Source: Lentisphaeria bacterium (lineage in GTDB: Bacteria; Verrucomicrobiota; Lentisphaeria; Oligosphaerales; JAFGRS01). From it: a DNA stretch of 5,284 bases. The translations under genes and the position numbers were made by a program. Where the stretch lies: positions 1-5,284 of the forward strand of contig JAFGRS010000655.1 in assembly GCA_016935045.1 (NCBI GenBank), read 5' to 3'. Positions 1 to 5,252 of the stretch are shown piece after piece. Every line of letters starts with the position of its first letter. Positions within the stretch are counted from its first letter, which is position 1. Below the pieces are notes generated by a model. That model saw nothing but the letters and a program-made list of their open reading frames with translations. It was not told the DNA's origin and did no database searches.

Positions 1-1067
1 ACCCGGGCCCGGAGGTCATCCAGGCGGGTGCTGCGGCGTTCCAGTTCCCGGAGGTGGGCATGGAGTTTGCGCCAGACCTTGATGGCCGAATCGTGGATGC
101 GGCGCGACAGGGCGTCCAGTTTGCCGTCCTCGCGGAAGAACTCCCACAGGCGATAGGGGATGCGTTCGGGGTTGCGGAACTCGCCGCTGCGGCGCAGGAG
201 GTGCGGGCTGCGGCGCCGTTCCTCGTCCAGGCTCGCCGCGGCCCGCAGCAGGGCGTCGTGCATGGGAGACTCCAGGAGCCCCTCGATCTTGCCGATGATG
301 GCGCCGCGCAGGTCGTGGATGTGGCGCAGGAATCCGTCCACGAACTCTTCGAGTTCACGCAGCACCAGGCGTGCTTCCTCGACGCTGTAGCGGTGGGCCA
401 CGAAGCCGATGAGGGTGGCGTTGAACTCGCCGAGGCGGACGTTGACCTCGGTGGTCATGGTGGTCAGCCGGTCGAGCCGGAACAGGATTCGGCGCGGGTC
501 GTCGTTGCGGCCTCTGGGTCCCTGGAAGGCATGCAGCAGGCGGGTCAACTCGGACAGGCTGCCGCTGATCTCTTCGAGGAGGTCCCGCGCGTCGCCTTCC
601 GAGCGTTCGAAGTCGGCCTGGGCGGCTTCCTCGAGCCATTCCAGGAAGTGGAGGCATTCCCGTTCGAGCATGTAGCGGAATTTCCGCAGTCGGGTGTCGC
701 GGTAGCCCCGCAGGCGCTCGACCTCGATGCGGCAGCGCACCAGCCCCCAGTCTTCGAGTTGGTGCAGGTCGGCGCGGAACTGGTCCGGGTCGTAGTCGCT
801 GCCCGGTTGTGCCAGTTCCTGGGCGGGTTTGACGGCTTCGTAGAGGGTTTCGTAGAGGGGTTCCAGTTCGTGATCCCGGCGATAGAGGAGCATGCGGTAG
901 AGGATCTGGACGTAGAACACGGCCCGTTCGGCCAGAAGCAGGTTGCCGAGCTGACGGTTGCGGGCCTGGATCGCCGCCGCGACGGCTCCCTCCTCGAAGG
1001 CGGCCACGGTGCCGCCGCTGAAGAGGTCCGGGGCGCCGTGCCCGGGTTTCTCAGCGGTCGTCGGCAT
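1..1067 (-). CDS. Kleisin-like protein (MukF/JetA type, DUF2397-like), 3' part cut off by the window edge
   Basis: The frame is open from ATG 1067 to base 1: 355 codons, no stop. The start is set by GGAGG eight bases upstream and overlaps the end of waaA by 17 bases. Seen: residues 1-40 are a Gly/Ala-rich lead-in; 43-64 (LLLAERAVFYVQILYRMLLY) and 95-112 (QFRADLHQLEDWGLVRCR) look like winged-helix elements; 113-150 is basic-amphipathic, with RKFRYMLERE at 128-137; 160-265 is long helices; 325-355 is highly charged (KVWRKLHAHLRELERR). There is no signal peptide or membrane segment, so it is probably cytoplasmic. Known: DUF2397/TIGR02677 proteins (Wadjet JetA) and MukF-type kleisins have this order of winged helix, 'L..L.eWG.l' turn and helical bundle, and they bridge the heads of an SMC ATPase. 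Inferred: an SMC-complex kleisin for plasmid defence or chromosome organisation. The match is from remembered family patterns, so the exact family is uncertain. I am sure that it is a real gene. Confidence 0.6.
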   Translation of the reverse strand, partial: MPTTAEKPGHGAPDLFSGGTVAAFEEGAVAAAIQARNRQLGNLLLAERAVFYVQILYRMLLYRRDHELEPLYETLYEAVKPAQELAQPGSDYDPDQFRADLHQLEDWGLVRCRIEVERLRGYRDTRLRKFRYMLERECLHFLEWLEEAAQADFERSEGDARDLLEEISGSLSELTRLLHAFQGPRGRNDDPRRILFRLDRLTTMTTEVNVRLGEFNATLIGFVAHRYSVEEARLVLRELEEFVDGFLRHIHDLRGAIIGKIEGLLESPMHDALLRAAASLDEERRRSPHLLRRSGEFRNPERIPYRLWEFFREDGKLDALSRRIHDSAIKVWRKLHAHLRELERRSTRLDDLRAR

Positions 1068-2376
1068 GGGGGGCGCCTCCCAGGAAGGGCTCGATGATCT
1101 CCAGGGTCCGGTCGACGGCTCCGCGGCAGGCCTCCACGACTCCCCGGGCCCGGCCGCCCAGTTCGGTCCGCAGAGCGGGGTCGGCAAGGAGTTCGCGCAA
1201 TGCCGTCGGGAAGGCCTCCGCCGAAGCCACTTCCCGCACCGCGCGGGCCTCCCGGAAGATGGCCGCCACGGCCCGGAAGTTCTGCATCTCGGGGCCATGC
1301 AGGATGGGTTTCCCGAAGATGGCCGGTTCGATGATGTTGTGGCCCCCCCGGTTCCCGGCCAGGCTCTTGCCGACGTAGGCGACGTCGCAGGCAGCGTAGG
1401 CATCCATCAGGGCGCCCATCGTATTGACCAGGAGAACATCCACCGGTGCTTCCGGCTCCCTGCGATCCTCCCGCGGCGCCAACAGACGGTAGGAGAGATG
1501 CCGGGCCTCGAGGACGGGCTCGATCTCGGCCGTGCGTTCGTGGTGCCGCGGCACGAGGACCAGCCGCAGTTCGGGGAAGTCGGGGCGCAGGGCGCACAGG
1601 GCGGCGCACACCATCTCCTCCTCGCCGGGGTGGGTGCTGCCGGCGCAGAACACGACCCGGGGACCGGGGCCGAAGGCGGCGTCCAGCACCGCCGTCATGT
1701 CCTTGCCCCGGGTCTCCGGGACCTGGTCGAACTTCATCGTGCTGCAGACATGCACGGGGGCTTCGGCGCCGGCCACCCGGCGGACGCGTTCGGCATCGGC
1801 CTCGGTCTGGACGCAGATGGCACGGAAGGCGCCGAAGAGACGCCGGAACACCATGCTCCAGCGGGCGTAGGAGGCGGAACTGCGGTCGGACATGCGGCCG
1901 TTGACCAGGACCACGGCGGCCCCGCTTCCGGCCGTCTGCAGGATCAGGTTGGGCCAGATCTCGACCTCGAAGATCACCAGCATGGCCGGGCGCACCAGGC
2001 GCAGGGCGCGGCGCACGCAGGGCCAGATGTCCACCGGGCAGTAGATGCAGGCGACCCCCGCGGGCGCCTTGCTGCGGGCCACATCGTGTCCGGTGGTGGT
2101 GGTGGAACTGAGGACCACGGCCGTCTCCGGGCAGCGCTGCTGCAGCCGGCGGATGAAGGTGAGGGCGGCAACGGTTTCGCCGACGCTGACGGCATGGATC
2201 CAGACCGGTGCTTCGAGGGAGCGCAGCCGGGCGGCGGTCTTCCCGTCGAAGAGCCCGAAGCGCTGCAGGAAGTCCCACCCCAGGCCGCCGCGCCGCAGCA
2301 GGTGCACCAGGTAGAACGGGGAATAGAGCAGAAAGACGCAGGGGAAAAGAAGGTTGTACAGCAACATCACCAACAC
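1051..2376 (-). CDS. waaA: 3-deoxy-D-manno-octulosonic acid (Kdo) transferase
   Basis: WaaA (KdtA) transfers Kdo from CMP-Kdo to the lipid A precursor at the inner face of the cytoplasmic membrane, building the inner core of lipopolysaccharide. Numbered from GTG 2376 (441 aa; E. coli WaaA is about 425): residues 4-25 are a hydrophobic N-terminal anchor; WIHAVSVGE (59-67) carries the family's catalytic Glu at 67; FEVEIWPN is at 136-143; the C-terminal GT-B half has CAGSTHPGEEE (244-254), LVPRHHER (274-281), NTMGAL (318-323) and YVGKSL plus GGHNIIEPA (334-352), the nucleotide-sugar binding region. The frame stays open upstream to 2580, but that stretch is Arg/Pro-rich and unlike WaaA. GTG 2376 was chosen because GGAGGAG lies 10 bases upstream; ATG 2367 (438 aa) fits the family alignment equally well but is 19 bases from that site. 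It is the first gene of a leftward operon with the kleisin-like gene. The number of Kdo residues added cannot be told from the sequence. Confidence 0.95.
   Translation of the reverse strand: MLVMLLYNLLFPCVFLLYSPFYLVHLLRRGGLGWDFLQRFGLFDGKTAARLRSLEAPVWIHAVSVGETVAALTFIRRLQQRCPETAVVLSSTTTTGHDVARSKAPAGVACIYCPVDIWPCVRRALRLVRPAMLVIFEVEIWPNLILQTAGSGAAVVLVNGRMSDRSSASYARWSMVFRRLFGAFRAICVQTEADAERVRRVAGAEAPVHVCSTMKFDQVPETRGKDMTAVLDAAFGPGPRVVFCAGSTHPGEEEMVCAALCALRPDFPELRLVLVPRHHERTAEIEPVLEARHLSYRLLAPREDRREPEAPVDVLLVNTMGALMDAYAACDVAYVGKSLAGNRGGHNIIEPAIFGKPILHGPEMQNFRAVAAIFREARAVREVASAEAFPTALRELLADPALRTELGGRARGVVEACRGAVDRTLEIIEPFLGGAPHADDR
1076..1080 (-). promoter_or_regulatory. Shine-Dalgarno site of the kleisin-like gene, inside waaA
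   Basis: GGAGG on the minus strand lies 8 bases before ATG 1067. It sits within the last codons of waaA (Gly-Gly-Ala near the C-terminus). This fixes the start of the downstream gene and suggests translational coupling between the two. Confidence 0.75.
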
Positions 2377-2386
2377 GGACGCACCA

Positions 2387-2393
2387 CTCCTCC
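2387..2393 (-). promoter_or_regulatory. Probable Shine-Dalgarno site of waaA
   Basis: GGAGGAG on the minus strand is 10 bases from GTG 2376, 13 from TTG 2373 and 19 from ATG 2367. The spacing favours the GTG start. No other purine-rich site lies closer to the ATG. Confidence 0.5.
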
Positions 2394-2707
2394 AAAACCG
2401 CATCGAACAGTACGCAGCGGACACTGCACGCGACCTGCCCGGGACCCGGCACATCGCGGTAAGCACCGCGGGCGGGCCCGACAAGGAGCTTCCGTCGCCG
2501 GCGCGACTCACCACTGCAACCCACCCGCCGGCAGAGGGTGGATTCCGTCTCCTCTCGCGTATCCCGCGGCGCATGGACAAGCCACGTCAGCCCGGTTCGA
2601 GGGCCCCTCGAAGAGCACGCCGCGGCGTCAGCGCAAATGGCCGCCGAGCCGATTCCCGAACCCTTCCGGCTTTCCCTGAGGCATTGCCCCGTACCGGGTC
2701 CCCGGCG
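2394..2707. other. Divergent intergenic spacer between waaA and the htpG promoter
   Basis: I see no supported gene in these 314 bases. Open frames crossing it on both strands are Arg/Pro/Ser-rich and look like GC-driven read-through. Two perfect inverted repeats are visible: CGCGGT-AAGC-ACCGCG at 2455-2470, and TTCGAGG-GCC-CCTCGAA at 2596-2612. The waaA promoter must lie here or further right, but I cannot point to convincing -35/-10 hexamers on the minus strand. No CIRCE-type heat-shock operator (TTAGCACTC-N9-GAGTGCTAA) is present. Confidence 0.6.
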
Positions 2708-2735
2708 TTGACTTTCGGGGCAACCGCGCTACAAT
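2708..2735 (+). promoter_or_regulatory. Sigma70-type promoter for htpG
   Basis: TTGACT (2708-2713) and TACAAT (2730-2735) each match the consensus at 5 of 6 positions and are 16 bases apart. The stretch is locally AT-richer than its surroundings. Transcription should start near 2742, giving a leader of about 105 nt before htpG. The layout is vegetative. I see no sigma32-like CTTGAAA/CCCCAT pair and no CIRCE operator, so heat control, if any, must act in another way. Confidence 0.65.
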
Positions 2736-2739
2736 TCCG

Positions 2740-2769
2740 TGCCGCAGAAGCCCGACTCGGGCAGCGGTA
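2740..2769 (+). other. First stem-loop of the htpG leader RNA
   Basis: Bases 2740-2745 pair with 2764-2769 (6 bp, one G-U). After a small internal loop, GCCC (2750-2753) pairs with GGGC (2759-2762). It starts essentially at the predicted transcript 5' end, so it could stabilise the mRNA or take part in leader regulation. Found by eye; no energy calculation was done. Confidence 0.35.
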
Positions 2770-2770
2770 T

Positions 2771-2795
2771 AACGAACCTCGTGGCGGTTCGTTTT
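2771..2795 (+). terminator. Terminator-like hairpin in the htpG leader
   Basis: AACGAACC (2771-2778) and GGTTCGTT (2786-2793) form a perfect 8-bp stem with a 7-base loop, and the T run extends to 2795 (four T in a row). It lies 30-55 nt after the predicted transcription start and upstream of htpG. It could act as an attenuator or be only a structural leader element. The stem is only moderately GC-rich and the T run is short, so strong termination is doubtful. Confidence 0.35.
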
Positions 2796-2802
2796 GCAAG
2801 CA

Positions 2803-2821
2803 GGGCCGTCGCTTTTGGCCC
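2803..2821 (+). other. Third stem-loop of the htpG leader RNA
   Basis: GGGCC (2803-2807) pairs with GGCCC (2817-2821) around a 9-base loop, with one extra G-U possible. It ends 11 bases before the Shine-Dalgarno site and does not cover it, so it is not an obvious ROSE or fourU RNA thermometer. Confidence 0.3.
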
Positions 2822-2832
2822 GTATCCAGAAC

Positions 2833-2839
2833 AGAGGAG
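2833..2839 (+). promoter_or_regulatory. Shine-Dalgarno site of htpG
   Basis: AGAGGAG ends 7 bases before ATG 2847. It decides the start against an in-frame upstream ATG at 2739, whose 36 extra codons have no Hsp90 similarity and lie in the leader. Confidence 0.8.
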
Positions 2840-2846
2840 TGTGTCG

Positions 2847-4796
2847 ATGGGTATCCGGCGCCGCACCTTCAAGACCGAAGTGCGTCAACTGCTTGATCTT
2901 GTGGTTCACAGCCTGTATTCGAACCGCGAGATCTTTCTGCGCGAACTGATTTCCAATGCCAGTGACGCGATCGACCGGGCTCGGTTTGCCGCGCTTTCCG
3001 AGGCCAGTGTGCTGGAGGACGACCCGGAATGGGTTATCCGCATCACCCCGGACCGGGAGGCAGGGACGTTGACCGTATCGGACAACGGGATCGGCATGGG
3101 CCCGGAGGACATCGACGCCTGCATCGGCACCATCGCCAGTTCCGGGACGAGGAAGTTCCTGGCCGAGCTGCAGGAGCGCAAGGAGGCCATGCCGCCGGAG
3201 CTGATCGGTCAGTTCGGGGTGGGGTTCTACTCGGCCTTCATGGTTGCGGACCGGGTGACGGTGACCAGCCGCCATCCCGGCGACCCTGCCCGGGGGGTAC
3301 GCTGGACGAGTGAAGGTACGGGGACCTACGCGGTGGAAGAGGTGACGCGGGAGAAGCGCGGCACGGACGTGGTGCTGCACCTCAAGGAGGATGCCCTCGA
3401 ATTCCTGGACGAGTGGCGGATCCGCAAGATCGTGAAGAAGTTCAGCGACTTCGTGGAACACCCCATCCGGATGGAAGTGACGCACGAAGAGCCGGCCCTC
3501 GACGACAAGGGCAAGCCCATCCGCGACGCCAAGCCGACCGTCAGCAGGCGCGACGAGACCCTGAACAGCCGCAAGGCCCTCTGGCAGCGCCCCCGCAGCG
3601 AAATCGCCGAGGAGGATTACAAGCAGTTCTACCGGCACATCAGCCACGACTTCCAGGAGCCCTTCGAGACGCTGCACTGGAACGTCGAGGGAACGACGGA
3701 GTTCCGGGCTCTGGTCTTCCTGCCGCAACGTCCGCCGATGGACATGTTCATCGGGGACGAGCGTCGCCGGGGCATCCAGCTCTACGTGCGCCGGGTCTTC
3801 ATCACGGACAACTGCGAGGAACTGGCGCCCCTGTACCTGCGCTTCCTGCGCGGCGTGGTCGACAGCTCGGACCTGCCCCTGAACGTCTCCCGCGAGATGC
3901 TACAGGAACACCGCGCCGTCCGCCTCATCCGCAGCAATCTGGTCAAGAAGGTCCTCGACACCCTTGCGGACATGCTGGCCAAGGACCGGGAGCGGTACGA
4001 ACGCTTCTGGCGTGAGTTCGGCCCCATCCTCAAGGAAGGCATCCACATCGACCTCGAAAACCGGGAGAAACTCCAGGAACTCGCTCTGTTCGGCAGCACC
4101 GCCACGGCGGCGGGCGCCTTCACCTCCCTGGCCGAATACGTCAAGCGCATGCCGGAGAGCCAGAAGGACATCTTCTACATCACCGCCGAAAACCGGGGCG
4201 CGGCAGAGGCCTCACCCCACCTCGAGGCGCTGCGCTCCCGGGGACTGGAGGTCCTCTTCCTGACCGATCCCATCGACGAGTGGGTCGTCCAAGGCCTGAC
4301 GAATTACCAGGGCAGGCCGCTGCGCTCCGTCGCCCGGGGGGACATCGACCTGGATACGGAGGAAGAGAAGAAGGACAAGGAACCCGAACGCAAGGAGGCC
4401 GAGGCCCGTTTCAAGACCTTGATCGAGAAGATCAGGGAGATCCTGGGCGACAAGGTCAAGGAGGTCCGCCTCTCGCAGCGGCTGACCGAGAGCGCCTGCT
4501 GCCTGGTCTGCGACGAGTACAGCATCGGGATCCAGATGGAGAAGATCCTCAAGGCAATGCACCAGGAGGTCCCTCCGGCCCGGCGCATCCTCGAACTCAA
4601 TCCGCGGCACCCCGTACTCGAGGTCATGCGCAACCTGGCCGGGAACGCGGCAAGCGCCGACAGACTGCGCCAGTATACCGAAATGCTCTACGACCAGGCG
4701 CTGCTGACCGCGCAACTGCCCCTCGAGGATCCCCTGGCCTTCACCCGGCGCGTCAGCGAACTCATGGCCGCCCAGGCAACGGGCACGACCGCCTAG
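2847..4796 (+). CDS. htpG: Molecular chaperone HtpG (bacterial Hsp90)
   Basis: A cytoplasmic homodimeric ATP-driven chaperone of 649 aa (E. coli HtpG is 624). The N-terminal GHKL ATPase domain covers about 1-215: FLRELISNASDA (30-41) carries the catalytic Glu33 and Mg/ATP-binding Asn37, DNGIGM (79-84) carries the adenine-binding Asp79, and GQFGVGFYSAF (121-131) is the ATP-lid glycine motif. A short charged linker with conserved NSRKALW follows (240-246). The middle domain (about 247-500) has LPLNVSREMLQ (343-353), where Arg349 should be the ATP-contacting arginine. A Lys/Glu-rich segment (504-520) leads into the C-terminal dimerisation domain (about 520-649), with no MEEVD tail, as expected in bacteria. 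All key residues are present and the frame is unbroken. The start is set by AGAGGAG seven bases upstream. It is a single-gene unit under its own promoter, divergent from waaA, and no co-chaperone gene is adjacent. Confidence 0.98.
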   Translation: MGIRRRTFKTEVRQLLDLVVHSLYSNREIFLRELISNASDAIDRARFAALSEASVLEDDPEWVIRITPDREAGTLTVSDNGIGMGPEDIDACIGTIASSGTRKFLAELQERKEAMPPELIGQFGVGFYSAFMVADRVTVTSRHPGDPARGVRWTSEGTGTYAVEEVTREKRGTDVVLHLKEDALEFLDEWRIRKIVKKFSDFVEHPIRMEVTHEEPALDDKGKPIRDAKPTVSRRDETLNSRKALWQRPRSEIAEEDYKQFYRHISHDFQEPFETLHWNVEGTTEFRALVFLPQRPPMDMFIGDERRRGIQLYVRRVFITDNCEELAPLYLRFLRGVVDSSDLPLNVSREMLQEHRAVRLIRSNLVKKVLDTLADMLAKDRERYERFWREFGPILKEGIHIDLENREKLQELALFGSTATAAGAFTSLAEYVKRMPESQKDIFYITAENRGAAEASPHLEALRSRGLEVLFLTDPIDEWVVQGLTNYQGRPLRSVARGDIDLDTEEEKKDKEPERKEAEARFKTLIEKIREILGDKVKEVRLSQRLTESACCLVCDEYSIGIQMEKILKAMHQEVPPARRILELNPRHPVLEVMRNLAGNAASADRLRQYTEMLYDQALLTAQLPLEDPLAFTRRVSELMAAQATGTTA

Positions 4797-4815
4797 CGTG
4801 CTGTCCAAGGTCGCG

Positions 4816-4832
4816 GAGATGCTGCACATCTC
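4816..4832 (+). terminator. Weak stem-loop after htpG
   Basis: GAGATG (4816-4821) and CATCTC (4827-4832) pair perfectly around CTGCA, 20 bases after the htpG stop. There is no T tract behind it, so it is at best a weak or factor-assisted terminator or a 3'-end stabiliser. Confidence 0.25.
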
Positions 4833-4844
4833 ATTGCGCTGGAA

Positions 4845-4876
4845 GGACCATGGACCATGGACCATGGACCATGGAC
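4845..4876. repeat. Tandem heptamer GGACCAT, 4.6 copies
   Basis: Four exact copies of GGACCAT (4845-4872) are followed by a partial GGAC (4873-4876). Each junction makes the palindrome CCATGG. The repeat is exact, so it is recent or actively kept uniform, for example by strand slippage. Confidence 0.9.
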
Positions 4877-4877
4877 T

Positions 4878-4914
4878 CATCGAACGCCCAACATCGAACG
4901 CCCAACATCGAACG
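4878..4914. repeat. Tandem 14-mer CATCGAACGCCCAA, 2.6 copies
   Basis: Two exact copies (4878-4891, 4892-4905) and a partial CATCGAACG (4906-4914) lie one base after the heptamer block. From memory, translated versions of such arrays (FDVRC/FDVGR-like on the minus strand) recur as spurious hypothetical proteins in PVC-type genomes. Confidence 0.85.
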
Positions 4915-4965
4915 TCGAATGGGAAAGCTGGAGATGAGGTGGGCTCCACCGCTCTCTTGGTCTCG

Positions 4966-5012
4966 CGCAGAGACGCAGAGGGCGATGAGGCGATGAGGCG
5001 ATGAGGCGATGA
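4966..5012. repeat. Octamer tandem repeats: CGCAGAGR x2, then GGCGATGA x4
   Basis: CGCAGAGA and CGCAGAGG (4966-4981) run directly into four exact copies of GGCGATGA (4981-5012). Two different octamers are therefore fused head to tail, sharing the G at 4981. Confidence 0.85.
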
Positions 5013-5028
5013 GGGCGCGGAGTATGAG

Positions 5029-5068
5029 TCACGGGATCATTGGGTCATTGCGTCACTGGGTCATAGGG
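5029..5068. repeat. Degenerate octamer repeat, consensus TCAYTGGG, 5 copies
   Basis: Five consecutive octamers: TCACGGGA, TCATTGGG, TCATTGCG, TCACTGGG, TCATAGGG. Unlike its neighbours this block has drifted, which suggests that it is older or less often re-copied. Confidence 0.75.
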
Positions 5069-5098
5069 TTCAGGGTTCGGGGTTCAGGGTTCGGGGTT
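5067..5098. repeat. Tandem heptamer GGTTCRG, 4.6 copies
   Basis: The heptamers GGTTCAG and GGTTCGG alternate, making two exact 14-mers (5067-5080, 5081-5094) plus a partial GGTT. The first two bases are shared with the preceding octamer block. Unit length and copy number match the GGACCAT block at 4845. Confidence 0.85.
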
Positions 5099-5176
5099 GC
5101 CTGGAGCGCCGGTGCGTCGGTGGGCGGTCTGGGTTCGTAGTCCCGCCTTGAGGCGGTTCCACTCTTCGCTCCAGGC
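5099..5176. repeat. Perfect 10-base inverted repeat
   Basis: GCCTGGAGCG (5099-5108) is the exact reverse complement of CGCTCCAGGC (5167-5176). The pair encloses the small palindrome CCGCCT-TG-AGGCGG (5143-5156). It could fold as a long-range stem in RNA or as a cruciform arm. Confidence 0.6.
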
Positions 5177-5190
5177 ATGCCGGCTCCTAT

Positions 5191-5221
5191 GAAACTCGAC
5201 CCCTGCCGGGGCCCGAGTTTC
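5191..5221. repeat. Strong hairpin inside the palindromic element
   Basis: GAAACTCG (5191-5198) pairs perfectly with CGAGTTTC (5214-5221). Inside, CCCC (5200-5203) pairs with GGGG (5208-5211) around TGCC. There is no T tract. Confidence 0.6.
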
Positions 5222-5223
5222 CT

Positions 5224-5252
5224 GCCCGCCATGGTCGGGCGGCGGGCCGCCC
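5224..5252. repeat. Overlapping GC-rich palindromes
   Basis: GCCCGCC (5224-5230) can pair with GGCGGGC (5241-5247). Alternatively, GGGCGG (5237-5242) can pair with CCGCCC (5247-5252) around CGGG. The two folds exclude each other. Confidence 0.45.

Noticed and set aside
54..1097. 347-aa plus-strand open frame
   Set aside because: It is antisense to the kleisin-like gene, has the biased Gly/Ala/Val/Glu composition of a GC-rich shadow, and has no recognisable domain.
545..2524. 659-aa minus-strand open frame across waaA and the kleisin-like gene
   Set aside because: It is out of frame with both real genes and is Arg/Pro/Gly-rich. WaaA motifs are all in the other frame.
2377..2580. Upstream extension of waaA (in-frame ATG at 2580)
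   Set aside because: The extra ~68 residues are Arg/Pro/Ser-rich, unlike any WaaA N-terminus, and would bury the Shine-Dalgarno-like site at 2387-2393.
958..2679. 573-aa plus-strand open frame
   Set aside because: It is antisense to waaA and the intergenic region, rich in Gly/His/Gln/Ala, with no family features.
2739..2846. Upstream ATG for htpG giving 685 aa
   Set aside because: It begins right at the predicted transcription start, lacks a ribosome binding site and adds no Hsp90 sequence. AGAGGAG points to ATG 2847.
2394..2846. CIRCE/HrcA operator or ROSE thermometer for htpG
   Set aside because: No TTAGCACTC-N9-GAGTGCTAA is present, and the leader hairpins leave the Shine-Dalgarno site unpaired.
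2354..2896. 180-aa plus-strand frame spanning the waaA 5' end, the spacer and the htpG start
   Set aside because: It overlaps two certain genes and the promoter, and has no family features.
4212..4949. 245-aa minus-strand frame beginning in the repeats
   Set aside because: It is mostly antisense to htpG. Its N-terminus (FDVRCWAFDVGRSM) is a translation of the tandem repeats, a common source of spurious proteins.
4798..5004. Small plus-strand open frame (68 aa) after htpG
   Set aside because: It consists largely of translated tandem repeats and has no convincing ribosome binding site.
4878..5098. CRISPR array
   Set aside because: The repeats are 7-14 bases, directly abutting, with no unique spacers, and no cas genes are present.
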